Position numbers and translations under genes: made by a program. Below are positions 51,222-59,597 of a stretch of DNA of 64,000 nucleotides, piece by piece. The notes below the pieces were generated by a model. The model saw nothing but the letters and a program-made list of their open reading frames with translations. It made no database searches and was not told the origin of the DNA. Source of the stretch: Allopusillimonas sp048270225 (lineage in GTDB: Bacteria; Pseudomonadota; Gammaproteobacteria; Burkholderiales; Burkholderiaceae_B); NCBI GenBank assembly GCA_048270225.1, contig JBLWTG010000001.1:124001-188000 (forward strand), given 5' to 3'. Each line of letters begins with the position of its first letter. Within the stretch, counting starts at the first letter, position 1.

Positions 51222-52820
51222 TCAAGAGACGGCGACGTGACTGTCCCGACGAAAATCTCTAGCGCCGATGTAATGGCTGTCTTTTCGCTGCAGCATCTGC
51301 ATGCCTCCAAAGTCCCATGTGCTGGTGTCCTGCTCCGTAATCTGATGTCCGAGTGATCGCAAACCTTCCACACAGGATGGAGTGAATCCCGGCTCGAGTG
51401 AAACTTTCATGCCACTGGAGACCTTGAAGCGGGGGGCATCGACGATAGCTTGAGGGTTCTGGCCAAATGTCACTAAGCGAACAACCAGCTGTACGTGGCC
51501 TTGCGGTTGAAAGGCGCCTCCGGTAGCGCCGAATGCCATCTGCGAGTGTTGAGGTTGCATCAGAAAACCGGGCAGAATCGTATGGAATGGTCGATATCCG
51601 GGGCCTAGGCGTGCTGGCGATGTTCTGTCCAGCGAGAACCCTGCCCCACGATTCTGCAGCGCCACGCCCGTACCTGGCACCACCACACCGGAACCAAATC
51701 CCATATAGTTGGACTGGATCAAGGAAACCATTTTGCCCGATGCGTCGCCCGCCGCCAGGTAAACCGTGCCGGCAAGTGGCACAGGGGTATGTCGAAAATC
51801 CTGAGCCCGATTGATGTCTATCATCGATGCTGCCTGGTTGATCCGTTCAGGCGTCACGATCTGAGCGGGAGCTGCCTGCATTTGCTCCGGATCGCCCAAC
51901 TGGTCCTGCACATGCGCGAAGGCTAGCTTGATGGCTTCGATTTGCAAATGAAGCGTCTCGACCGAGTCGGGTTGATAGTGTCTGAGGCCCAGGCGGTCAA
52001 GGATAGACAGCGCATACAGCGCAATGATGCCCTGCCCATTGGGCGGCATTTCGTAGACAGTTGCAGCACTGTAGCGCGCGCTCAGCAGATCGGCCCACAC
52101 AGCGCGATGCGAGGCGAGGTCGGAAAACGCTAAATTTGCACCGCATTGCGATGCGAACCGCGCGATGCGTTCGGCAGTGATCCCGGTGTAGAAGTCTCGG
52201 CCTGAGCTGCCGGCAATGCGATCCAGCGTGTCGGCAAGTTCGGGCTGCACAAAGCATTGGCCGACATCAGGTGAACGGCCGCCAGGGAGGAATACCTTGC
52301 TGAAGTTAGGCTGGTCCTTTAGGGTGTCTGTCTGTTCCTGCCATTTGCGTGCTACGCCGGGCGAAACGTAGAAGCCGTCTGCCGCATAGTTGATAGCGGG
52401 CGCCATAAGCTGCTTGAATGGAAGTGTGCCGTAGCGTTCCCACAAGGCCGACCATGCGGACACTGCTCCAGGTACAGTGACACTGTCCCATCCTCTTTCA
52501 GGCATGACACCGCCATGCTTTAACGCCATGTGCTCAAGGCTTGCTGACAGGGGCGCCCGTCCTGTTCCATTCAGTCCATGCAGCGATTCGCCGTCCCATA
52601 CCATGGCGAATGCGTCACCGCCCAGACCATTGTTGGTCGGCTCCACCACGGCAATGACGGCTGCCGCGGCGATTGCGGCATCAACGGCATTGCCGCCACG
52701 TTCAAGCATTTGCAAGCCTGCCTGAGCGGCGAGCGGCTGAGAGGCGACAACCATGTTTTTGCCGATGACTGGCCTGACTGTGGAAGGATAGGGAAATGAC
52801 GGGTCACCAATGTCCTGCAT
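51222..52820 (-). CDS. Gamma-glutamyltransferase family Ntn-hydrolase
   Basis: 532 residues. GGT landmarks: GGNAVDAAIAAAAVIAVVEPTNNGLGGDAFAMVWD near 42, WDSVTVPGAVSAW near 111, and the autocleavage and catalytic Thr352 in LAGTVYLAAGDASG. MAFGATGGAFQPQGHVQLV lies near the C terminus. No clear secretion signal is visible; the N terminus reads MQDIGDPSFPYPSTVRPVIGK. That fits the cytoplasmic or YwrD-like branch, which includes gamma-glutamyl and cephalosporin acylases. It starts 3 bases after the Bug stop, so the two are translationally close. Confidence 0.9.
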   Translation of the reverse strand: MQDIGDPSFPYPSTVRPVIGKNMVVASQPLAAQAGLQMLERGGNAVDAAIAAAAVIAVVEPTNNGLGGDAFAMVWDGESLHGLNGTGRAPLSASLEHMALKHGGVMPERGWDSVTVPGAVSAWSALWERYGTLPFKQLMAPAINYAADGFYVSPGVARKWQEQTDTLKDQPNFSKVFLPGGRSPDVGQCFVQPELADTLDRIAGSSGRDFYTGITAERIARFASQCGANLAFSDLASHRAVWADLLSARYSAATVYEMPPNGQGIIALYALSILDRLGLRHYQPDSVETLHLQIEAIKLAFAHVQDQLGDPEQMQAAPAQIVTPERINQAASMIDINRAQDFRHTPVPLAGTVYLAAGDASGKMVSLIQSNYMGFGSGVVVPGTGVALQNRGAGFSLDRTSPARLGPGYRPFHTILPGFLMQPQHSQMAFGATGGAFQPQGHVQLVVRLVTFGQNPQAIVDAPRFKVSSGMKVSLEPGFTPSCVEGLRSLGHQITEQDTSTWDFGGMQMLQRKDSHYIGARDFRRDSHVAVS

Positions 52821-52823
52821 GAT

Positions 52824-53807
52824 TCAGTTTCCTGCCTCAATATTGCTTTCCTGTACAGCGGCCGTCCACTTTTCTGATTCAGCCTTCACGAAATCACGGA
52901 AAGCCGTTGGGTTGTCTATTTCCGGTTCTATACCAAGTTGTTTAAAACGGGTCTGTACTTCGGGGAGCGCGAGAACGTCGTTGGTTTCACGGTTGAGTCG
53001 GTTGGTGATCGCCTCGGGTAGCTGTGCGGGGCCGAACAGGCCGAACCAGGCTGTAACCTGATAATCTGCCAGGCCCTGTTCTGCCAACGTCGGCAGCTTC
53101 GGAAGTAATGTGCTGCGCTTGCTGCCAGTCGTACCCAATGCAACAACAGTCCCTGCCTTTATATGTGGGGCGGCGGTCAGAACGAGATCAAACATGACGT
53201 CTACCTCGCCAGCCAGCAGGGCGTTCATGGCTGGTGCGCTACCGCGGTAAGGTATATGCAGCATTTTTGTGCCCGCGCGGCTATTGAAGAGAACCCCCGC
53301 CATATGGTTCGAGGTGCCAACGCCTGCCGAGCCATAGGTCAACGTGTCGGGCTTTTCCTTCCCCAGAGCGATGAGCTCTTGCATGGTGTTGACTTTCAGG
53401 CCCGGTCTGACCAGCAAGACGAAGGACATGGAGGCGATGCGGGCAATGGGCGTGAAGTCCGTAACCGGGTCATAGCCGGCCTTTTTATTGACCGCCGGTG
53501 TCATGGCGTTCGAACTGACGGTTCCAAGCAGCAGCGTATAGCCGTCGGCAGGTGCGTTGACAACGCTGCGTGCACCGACGATAGAGCCTCCCCCCGGTCT
53601 GTTTTCCACCACAATTGCTTGCTGTAGCCGCGTTTGTAGTTTTTCTCCGATCAGTCGTGTCAATATATCGGCTGATCCGCCCGGAGGATACGGTACGATT
53701 ATCCGAATGGGGTGACTAGGGTATTGCGCAGACTGTGCGGGCGTTCCGGTAAGGCCGAGCGCCGCGATTGCAAGCGCCATGCGCAAGCAGTAGTGAATCC
53801 AAATCAT
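52824..53807 (-). CDS. Bug/TctC-family periplasmic binding protein
   Basis: 327 residues; GAGGAG 8 bases upstream. Signal peptide 1-26 (MALAIAALGLTGTPAQSA). YPSHPIRIIVPYPPGGSADILTRLIGEKLQTRLQQAIVVENRPGGGS and ADGYTLLLGTVSSNAMTPAV are the diagnostic Bug/TctC segments forming the ligand loops. No TctA/TctB membrane genes are adjacent, as is common for Alcaligenaceae. Its operon partners (diiron protein, GGT, Rid) suggest a nitrogen-containing or amide ligand; this is inference. Confidence 0.93.
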   Translation of the reverse strand: MIWIHYCLRMALAIAALGLTGTPAQSAQYPSHPIRIIVPYPPGGSADILTRLIGEKLQTRLQQAIVVENRPGGGSIVGARSVVNAPADGYTLLLGTVSSNAMTPAVNKKAGYDPVTDFTPIARIASMSFVLLVRPGLKVNTMQELIALGKEKPDTLTYGSAGVGTSNHMAGVLFNSRAGTKMLHIPYRGSAPAMNALLAGEVDVMFDLVLTAAPHIKAGTVVALGTTGSKRSTLLPKLPTLAEQGLADYQVTAWFGLFGPAQLPEAITNRLNRETNDVLALPEVQTRFKQLGIEPEIDNPTAFRDFVKAESEKWTAAVQESNIEAGN

Positions 53808-53921
53808 GAGGAGGCTCCTCGCAATCGCCTGTTAATGTTGTTTGTACAGTACGGGCGATGGCAATGATGTTGGGGTTGACGACATGATCAGCGTTGTGAT
53901 TTGACGAAAAGCCTCACAAAC

Positions 53922-54836
53922 TCAGATGGCTATGGGCTGTTTGTCGTCGACTTCGGCGATGTGGGGGATTTCCACGCCAAATTTTCCTGCATCCTCGCGG
54001 ATTTCATCCAATGCACGCTTGATGACGTCCATTTCCTCGTCTGGATGTGTGGCGCCAAGGCCATGTTTTGCCGCAAGCGCCCGGTTTCGACCTGCCCGCT
54101 GTCGCTCATCGTCCGGAAGATTGACAACAGCATATACTCCGTTGAGCAGGCTACCCCTGAGCTTCTTGGCAAACTGGCGTCCAAGTTGCAATTTTTCTTC
54201 GGAAGACAGCTCGTCGAAAAAGTGACGCATCAGAATGCGACCGAACTGAATATGGCGGGCTTCGTCGCGCAGTATTAGTTTGCATGCCATTTTGATCGAT
54301 TCGAAACGGGCGTTGTCGTAACGTGCTTGCAGCAGCTCCCCTGATAGTTGTTCGAACAAGGTGTTCACAGCCATGCCGCCAAAGAATGACATCGTCTTTT
54401 CTTCGTTCTCGTTATGGAACTGCGGAATGATTGATTGAAAATAGTCTGCGCGGGGTGAGGGCTGGTAGCCGCCCAGGGCCTGGGCAATATTGACCGATGC
54501 TTCGTGATGCCTTAGCTCTTCTGCAATGAAATTGACAACGTGCTGTTTGATTTCGAAAGGCAGGTGGCTGTAGATTGCATCGCGCAGCCGCTCGGCGCCA
54601 TAAGGAATGGCACCATGTTCCATCCAGGCGCGCAGGCTCCACCATTCTGCGCCGGCATCGCGTACTTCGGGTGAAAGACCGGCCTCCTTGATGTCCTGAT
54701 AGTCAATCGAACGGGGATCCCAGGCGAGATCCCTCGCCTGTGTACAGAGCGTCCATACATCGGGATAGCTGAGCTCCGATTGGATGGGATAGGGATTGGG
54801 AACGGGAGTAAGTTCTTCCAGTAGCGAGGGCTGCAT
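53922..54836 (-). CDS. Ferritin-like diiron-carboxylate protein, putative oxygenase
   Basis: 304 residues; AAGGAG 9 bases upstream. An all-helical protein with four-helix-bundle metal motifs: Glu73 (WMEHG), Glu106/107-x-x-His110 (AEELRHHE), Glu162 or Glu167 (LFEQLSGELL), and Glu192-x-x-His195 (RDEARHIQFG). The two ExxH motifs at this spacing are those of diiron oxygenases and reductases (ribonucleotide reductase R2, AurF-type N-oxygenases, aldehyde-deformylating oxygenases). I do not recognise a specific family. First gene of the minus-strand unit with Bug, GGT and Rid, divergent from a LysR; an oxidation of an imported nitrogen compound is a reasonable guess only. Confidence 0.78.
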   Translation of the reverse strand: MQPSLLEELTPVPNPYPIQSELSYPDVWTLCTQARDLAWDPRSIDYQDIKEAGLSPEVRDAGAEWWSLRAWMEHGAIPYGAERLRDAIYSHLPFEIKQHVVNFIAEELRHHEASVNIAQALGGYQPSPRADYFQSIIPQFHNENEEKTMSFFGGMAVNTLFEQLSGELLQARYDNARFESIKMACKLILRDEARHIQFGRILMRHFFDELSSEEKLQLGRQFAKKLRGSLLNGVYAVVNLPDDERQRAGRNRALAAKHGLGATHPDEEMDVIKRALDEIREDAGKFGVEIPHIAEVDDKQPIAI

Positions 54837-55023
54837 GTTGTTTTCTCCTTGTATTTCATGTGCTTGAGTTGCATGCGGACAAATGCGAACCTGGGATGAT
54901 GAAAAGTATAGGTGCCATTATTTTATATTTCTAATACCATTTGACAGGCGTCGTGATACTTTTCGTGTTCGATTGGCCCCTGCGCTGCAGGGCAGTTTTC
55001 TTGCGCAAGTACGGGGTTTTGTG

Positions 55024-55914
55024 ATGGTTGATCTCAGACAGTTGCAGCAGTTCATCATGGTGGCGACAGAACTGAATTTTCGCCGGGCTGCGCAGCGCCT
55101 TCATATGTCGCAGCCCCCGCTAAGTGCGGCGATTCGCCGGCTGGAGCACAGCATGGGCGTGAAGTTGTTTGAGCGTACACGCCAGTTTGTGAGACTTACC
55201 GCAGCGGGAGAGGTGTTTTTGGCAGAGTCTCGTCGGACCTTGGCCCAAGCCAGATTCGCCGTCGAAGCGGCGCAAGGCATTGGATCGGGGTTATCAGGGG
55301 TGTTGAGGTTCTCATTTGTACCCAGCGCGGCATTGGATGTGTTGCCCCAGCTTCTGCAGCGTTTTCAGCAGGCGCATCCCTGCGTTCGCTTGGTTTTGAC
55401 TGGTGCCAGTACGCAGCAGGATGTTGCCAAGTTGAGGTCGGAGGTCATTGATGTTGCGATGATTGTTCCTCCGTTGACCGACGCAAACGGTTTCGAGATC
55501 AGTGTATTGCGGCGCGAGAAAATGGTGTTGGCGTTGCCGGCGACGCATCGTCTCGCTCACGAGCGGGAGATCAAACTATCTATGCTCGCCGAGGAATCAT
55601 TTATTTCATTTTCTTATTCGGAGGGAAGCGGTTTTGCGGGTACGGTATTAGCCGCTTGCCACAATGCGGGATTCTCGCCTCGTATTGCTCAAGAGGCATC
55701 CCAGATGCAGACCATCCTTACGCTTGTTGCCAGCGGATTGGGGGTCGCCGTGGTGCCGTCCGCGTTGAAGGCAATACGCATGCATAACGTCAATTATGTC
55801 GATATCGAAGCACCTGAGCGCATACTGGGCTATGAGTTGGCGCTGGCCTATATCAAAGGCAGAAATAATGCTTTGGTTGAGGCGTTCGTGGCAATCGCGA
55901 AGGAATCAGTCTGA
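55024..55914 (+). CDS. LysR-family transcriptional regulator
   Basis: 296 residues from the ATG at 55024 (MVDLRQLQQFIMVATELNFRRAAQRLHMSQPPLSAAIRRLE). The frame extends upstream into the divergent promoter, but that part has no LysR likeness. Effector domain from about 90 (LRFSFVPSAALDVLPQLLQRFQQAHP). It is divergent from the diiron-Bug-GGT-Rid unit across 187 bases and is its probable regulator. The hipBA operators begin 42 bases after its stop. Confidence 0.92.
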   Translation: MVDLRQLQQFIMVATELNFRRAAQRLHMSQPPLSAAIRRLEHSMGVKLFERTRQFVRLTAAGEVFLAESRRTLAQARFAVEAAQGIGSGLSGVLRFSFVPSAALDVLPQLLQRFQQAHPCVRLVLTGASTQQDVAKLRSEVIDVAMIVPPLTDANGFEISVLRREKMVLALPATHRLAHEREIKLSMLAEESFISFSYSEGSGFAGTVLAACHNAGFSPRIAQEASQMQTILTLVASGLGVAVVPSALKAIRMHNVNYVDIEAPERILGYELALAYIKGRNNALVEAFVAIAKESV

Positions 55915-55955
55915 GCGAGTCTGATGCTTTACTTCAAGCACCGTAATCCTAAAAT

Positions 55956-56072
55956 ATTTCTGGTTTTACGAAATTAAGTTAATTTTCCGCCAATCCCGGC
56001 AGTTATTTCGCAATATCAGAAATATTGTTTGCATAGCTCTGTTAATTGTGATAGTTTCGTAATATCAGAAAT
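55956..56072 (+). promoter_or_regulatory. hipBA control region: three operator-like repeats and promoter
   Basis: TTTCGCAATATCAGAAAT (56006-56023) and TTTCGTAATATCAGAAAT (56055-56072) differ at one base. A third copy in opposite orientation, ATTTCTGGTTTTACGAAA (55956-55973), differs at two. Each is a TTTC-N9-GAAA dyad. Centres are about 50 and 49 bases apart. A promoter candidate, TTGTTT (56025-56030) and TGATAG (56049-56054), lies between the second and third sites. HipB is known to repress hipBA cooperatively through multiple operators. Confidence 0.65.
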
Positions 56073-56095
56073 TAATTTGATATTGACGATGCCCT

Positions 56096-56416
56096 ATGTC
56101 CAAGCTCTCCCCGCATAAACCTGCGGCTGGCTACAAGGTTGCGGCCGTGCCAGCGGTACAGGCCGTCAAGGCGCTGGTGGATATCGGCCTGCAAATACGG
56201 GCGGCGCGCCGTGGGCAGGGCCTGCGGATCGATGACGCGGCGAGTCTTTGCGGTGTTTCGGTAGATCTGCTGTCCAGGCTGGAAAACGGCAAAGGCGGCG
56301 TCGCGACAGACAAGGTATTGCAGGTGCTGTCCGGCCTGGGGCTGGAACTGATCGTGGCACGGAAAGAGAATGCAGAGCTTCGTGCGTTGGTGCAGAAGGA
56401 AGCATTGCATGAGTGA
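56096..56416 (+). CDS. hipB: HipB-like antitoxin, XRE-family DNA-binding protein
   Basis: 106 residues. HTH at about 38-92 (LQIRAARRGQGLRIDDAASLCGVSVDLLSRLENGKGGVATDKVLQVLSGLG). HipB proteins bind operators as dimers and neutralise HipA. The last 8 bases overlap the hipA start, the usual arrangement, with the antitoxin first. The ATG at 56096 follows the third operator-like repeat by 23 bases. Confidence 0.9.
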   Translation: MSKLSPHKPAAGYKVAAVPAVQAVKALVDIGLQIRAARRGQGLRIDDAASLCGVSVDLLSRLENGKGGVATDKVLQVLSGLGLELIVARKENAELRALVQKEALHE

Positions 56417-57845
56417 GCTTGCGACGCTGGGGCTGTGGACTGACGCCACGCTGGTTGCGACGATCGTGCATGATGCCCGCCATGATACGTGGCAGCTGTC
56501 CTACGCTCCATCGTGGCGCGACAGACCTGATAGTTTTTCGTTATGCCCAAGCCTGCCGATATCGCGAGGTGTGCAACACGAGCCCGAGTACGCGCCGGGT
56601 GCGATCAAACGCTTTCTGGAAAACCTGCTGCCTGAAGGCCATGCGCTGGATGCGATTGCAGCGTCCCAGCACATCTCCAAGAATAATGTGTTTGGTCTCA
56701 TCCGAATGATCGGCGCCGAAACAACCGGAGCCTTTCGTTTCCTGCCGCCAGACCAACGCTCCGGCGGGTCTGCAGAAGATGCACCAAGGCGTATCACCGC
56801 TGAGGAATTGAGCTCGCGTATCGCCTCGCAGCACGCGCGTCCGCTCATTGAATGGGATGGTCGGATCCGCATGTCAGTCGCCGGCTTTCAGGAGAAGCTG
56901 CCCATCTATCTGCATGAAAGCGCAAGCCGACCACACGAGCTTTACATGTTTTTGCCTGATCACCCATTGGCGTCAACGCATATTCTGAAGCCTGAGCCGA
57001 CAGAGGTTGATCATATGGTGGTGAATGAGCATTTTTGCATGTCGCTGGCCAGAGCACTGGGGCTACCCGCCGCGCAGATTTCCATCCTGCGCGTGCCTCA
57101 GGCTGTACTATCGGTGAAGCGATTTGATCGACGTCCGGCCGGTGCACAGGCACGCGGCATTGATTCGGAATGCTTGCCTTCCGGTGAATCCTTGCATCCT
57201 GTCGAACGCTTGCACGTCATTGATGCGTGTCAGGCATATGATTTTCCGGTCAGTCTGAAATACGAACGAAATTTTGGTGGTGGCCGCGATGTTGCTCATA
57301 TCCGGGACGGGATGAGCTTGCCGCGTCTGTTCAGGATTGCCCGGCAGCACCTCATTGCACCTGCCCTGGGCAAACGGACATTGACGCAATGGGTGTTGTT
57401 TCAGTTGCTCATCGGGAATTACGATGCGCATGGCAAGAATTTTTCCTTTTATGTCACGCCGGCTGGTTTGCAGCCTGCGCCCTGGTATGACCTGGTCAGT
57501 GTTGCCCAATATCCGGGCTTTAGTAGCGAATTGGCGATGGCGATCGGAGATGCGTTCACGCTGCACGATATTTCCGCCCTGGAATTGGCCCAGTTCGCAG
57601 CATCTTGTGATATTCAGCCGGCTTTCCTGGCGCGCGAGGCATTTCGCTTGAGCACGCTTGCGGCGCAACAGGTTCAGCCGCTACTCGATGCAATGCCCTA
57701 TGAGCCGCAGGAGCGCCTGTTTGCGCAGGGTATCGCGGCATTTGTGCTGCGGCAGGCGGACTGGCTTACCCAGACAGCCAGGCTCGCCACACAGGTTTCT
57801 GCGGATCTTCTCGAGCCGTTCAATCCTCTGTTGGACGAGGCCTGA
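56409..57845 (+). CDS. hipA: HipA family serine/threonine kinase toxin
   Basis: 478 residues from the ATG at 56409. HipA N1 subdomain (ATLGLWTDATLVATIVHDAR, GVQHEPEYAPGAIKRFLENLLPEGHALDAIA), then HipA-C kinase: ISVAGFQEKLPI-type start (RMSVAGFQEKLPIYL), HILKPEP, NEHFCMSLARALGLPAAQ, and the catalytic segment LIGNYDAHGKNFS with Asp339 and Lys343. The kinase core looks intact. HipA phosphorylates glutamyl-tRNA synthetase in E. coli, and other kinases of the family target other synthetases. Size is larger than E. coli HipA (440) by about 40 residues. Confidence 0.92.
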   Translation: MSELATLGLWTDATLVATIVHDARHDTWQLSYAPSWRDRPDSFSLCPSLPISRGVQHEPEYAPGAIKRFLENLLPEGHALDAIAASQHISKNNVFGLIRMIGAETTGAFRFLPPDQRSGGSAEDAPRRITAEELSSRIASQHARPLIEWDGRIRMSVAGFQEKLPIYLHESASRPHELYMFLPDHPLASTHILKPEPTEVDHMVVNEHFCMSLARALGLPAAQISILRVPQAVLSVKRFDRRPAGAQARGIDSECLPSGESLHPVERLHVIDACQAYDFPVSLKYERNFGGGRDVAHIRDGMSLPRLFRIARQHLIAPALGKRTLTQWVLFQLLIGNYDAHGKNFSFYVTPAGLQPAPWYDLVSVAQYPGFSSELAMAIGDAFTLHDISALELAQFAASCDIQPAFLAREAFRLSTLAAQQVQPLLDAMPYEPQERLFAQGIAAFVLRQADWLTQTARLATQVSADLLEPFNPLLDEA

Positions 57846-57915
57846 GTTTGTAGCGTAGTTTCTGCCTGGCCTGGGTAAAGGCACTGCCAGGTGTCGGGTG
57901 CTCGGCGCCCTGTAC

Positions 57916-58422
57916 TTAAGCCTTAGCAGCAGGGAATTCAAGACTCTTCATAAAACACGCGCACAGCGCCTCCATGCCAGTGCGATCGTCCTCATCAAAA
58001 CGCTCGGTAACGAAGCTGTCGCAATCCCATACGCCCAGCAGGGTGCCGTCCGCCTTGATCAGCGGGACCACGATTTCTGATTGCGAGGCAGCATCGCAGG
58101 CGATGTGTCCGGCGAAGGCGTTCACATCGGCCACGACCTGAGTCTGGCGCGTCTGGGCCGCGGTACCGCATACGCCCGAGCCGAGCGGAATGCGCACGCA
58201 GGCGGGCTTGCCCTGGAAGGGGCCGACCACCAGTTCCTTGCCATCGAACAGATAGAAGCCTGCCCAATTCAGCTTGGGCAGGCTGTTGAAAATCAGCGCG
58301 CTGAAGTTGGCGGCGTTGGCGATCAGGTCGTGTTCGTCAAGCAGCAGGCCACGTGCCTGTTGCAGCAGATCGTCGTAGTGCTGCGGCTTGCTGTCGTATT
58401 CCTGTGGGGCGATTTGAAACAT
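57916..58422 (-). CDS. msrC: Free methionine-R-sulfoxide reductase (GAF domain)
   Basis: 168 residues, a single GAF domain with a C-terminal helix. The three conserved cysteines are Cys75 (GKPACVRIPLG), Cys85 (GSGVCGTAAQT) and Cys109 (GHIACDAAS). Their spacing (10, 24) equals that of E. coli fRMsr Cys84, Cys94 and Cys118. The enzyme reduces free (not protein-bound) Met-R-SO. Convergent with hipA, with 70 bases between the stops. Confidence 0.9.
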   Translation of the reverse strand: MFQIAPQEYDSKPQHYDDLLQQARGLLLDEHDLIANAANFSALIFNSLPKLNWAGFYLFDGKELVVGPFQGKPACVRIPLGSGVCGTAAQTRQTQVVADVNAFAGHIACDAASQSEIVVPLIKADGTLLGVWDCDSFVTERFDEDDRTGMEALCACFMKSLEFPAAKA

Positions 58423-58644
58423 CTGTGAGTCCTGGTGTGGGGATGTCGGAGCATTATCGTTGAAAAGTCGCGCAGCGCTATCAGCGTAGGATGGCGACCA
58501 TGGGGGAGACTAGTGCGCCAGCGACTGCTCGCGCGCGACATCCATTCCCCATGGCGATTCCCGAAGTTCGCGCAGGACTGATCGAGACTGCTCGACGATT
58601 GGATCCTTTGGTCCTTCGTTGGGCGAAGTAAGCGGAAGCGGTAA

Positions 58645-59502
58645 TCAGTCTGTCGCCACAGGCGCGTCGTCTTGCTGGCTCCACTCGCTCCACGAGCCCG
58701 GATACAGCCTGGCGCCGTGCAGCCCCGCGATCTCCATGGCGAGCAGATTATGGCAGGCGGTGACGCCTGAGCCGCACTGGTTGACGACGGCGGCCGGATC
58801 CCGGTCGCCCAGGAGTTGTGCAAAGGCTTCGCGCAGTTGGGCGGGAGACTTGAATTTGCCGTTGGCGTCCAGATTCTGCATGAAGAAGTGATTGCGTGCG
58901 CCAGGGATGTGGCCTGCCTTGGCATCCATGGTTTCGTTCTGCCCGCGAAAGCGCTCTGCATTGCGCGCATCGATCAGCTGAAACGTGTCTGTGTCCAGAT
59001 TGGACCGTACGGCGTTGTAGTCCAGGGTGTCGTGCAGCGCGTCGCGCCGGGTAAAGTCTCCCCGGGACGCAGGCAGCGCCTCGCCTTTTTCCAGCGACAG
59101 CCCGGCGGCCTTCCAGGCGGCGATGCCGCCGTCCAGCACCTGGCGGCGAGTGTGACCCATCCAGCCCAGCATCCACCACAAACGGGCGGCATACATGCTG
59201 TTGGCGTTGTCATAAGCGATGATCAGTGTGTCATTGTCGGCACCAAGCTCAGCCATGCGACTGGCGAATACGTCGGCGGCGGGTAGCGGGTGCCGGCCAT
59301 TGTGGCCGGTGCGTGGCGCGCTCAGGTCGTCTTCCAGATGAACATAGACCGCGCCGGGGATGTGGCTTGCCTCAAAGGCTTGCCGACCGGCTTCGGGGCT
59401 GGCGAGATCGAAGCTGCAGTCGCAGACGAGGATTTCCTTGCCTCGGCGCTCGTCCAGCAGTTTGTTCAGTTCGTTTGCCTGTATCAGAATCGATTCACTC
59501 AT
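58645..59502 (-). CDS. sseA: 3-mercaptopyruvate sulfurtransferase (rhodanese family)
   Basis: 285 residues from the ATG at 59502, directly behind GGAGG; the ATG at 59514 overlaps that site. Two rhodanese domains: inactive N-terminal domain (VCDCSFDLASPEAGRQAFEASHIPGAVYVHLEDDLSAP) and active C-terminal domain with Cys243 in CGSGVTA, the loop of E. coli SseA. CGSGVTA-type loops favour 3-mercaptopyruvate over thiosulfate. It lies 222 bases upstream of the fRMsr gene, same strand, with no gene recognisable between. Confidence 0.92.
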   Translation of the reverse strand: MSESILIQANELNKLLDERRGKEILVCDCSFDLASPEAGRQAFEASHIPGAVYVHLEDDLSAPRTGHNGRHPLPAADVFASRMAELGADNDTLIIAYDNANSMYAARLWWMLGWMGHTRRQVLDGGIAAWKAAGLSLEKGEALPASRGDFTRRDALHDTLDYNAVRSNLDTDTFQLIDARNAERFRGQNETMDAKAGHIPGARNHFFMQNLDANGKFKSPAQLREAFAQLLGDRDPAAVVNQCGSGVTACHNLLAMEIAGLHGARLYPGSWSEWSQQDDAPVATD

Positions 59503-59597
59503 TGCATCCTCCATGGAAGCTTCAGTTTACCGGAGTTGGTGGCCGGCCTGCATTGGGACTGCACTGGGACACAGAGGATAAAATCCATGGTTTTGGC

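Noticed and set aside
58423..58644. Possible small gene between fRMsr and sseA
   Set aside because: The 222-base gap has only short frames without ribosome binding sites or conserved-looking sequence.
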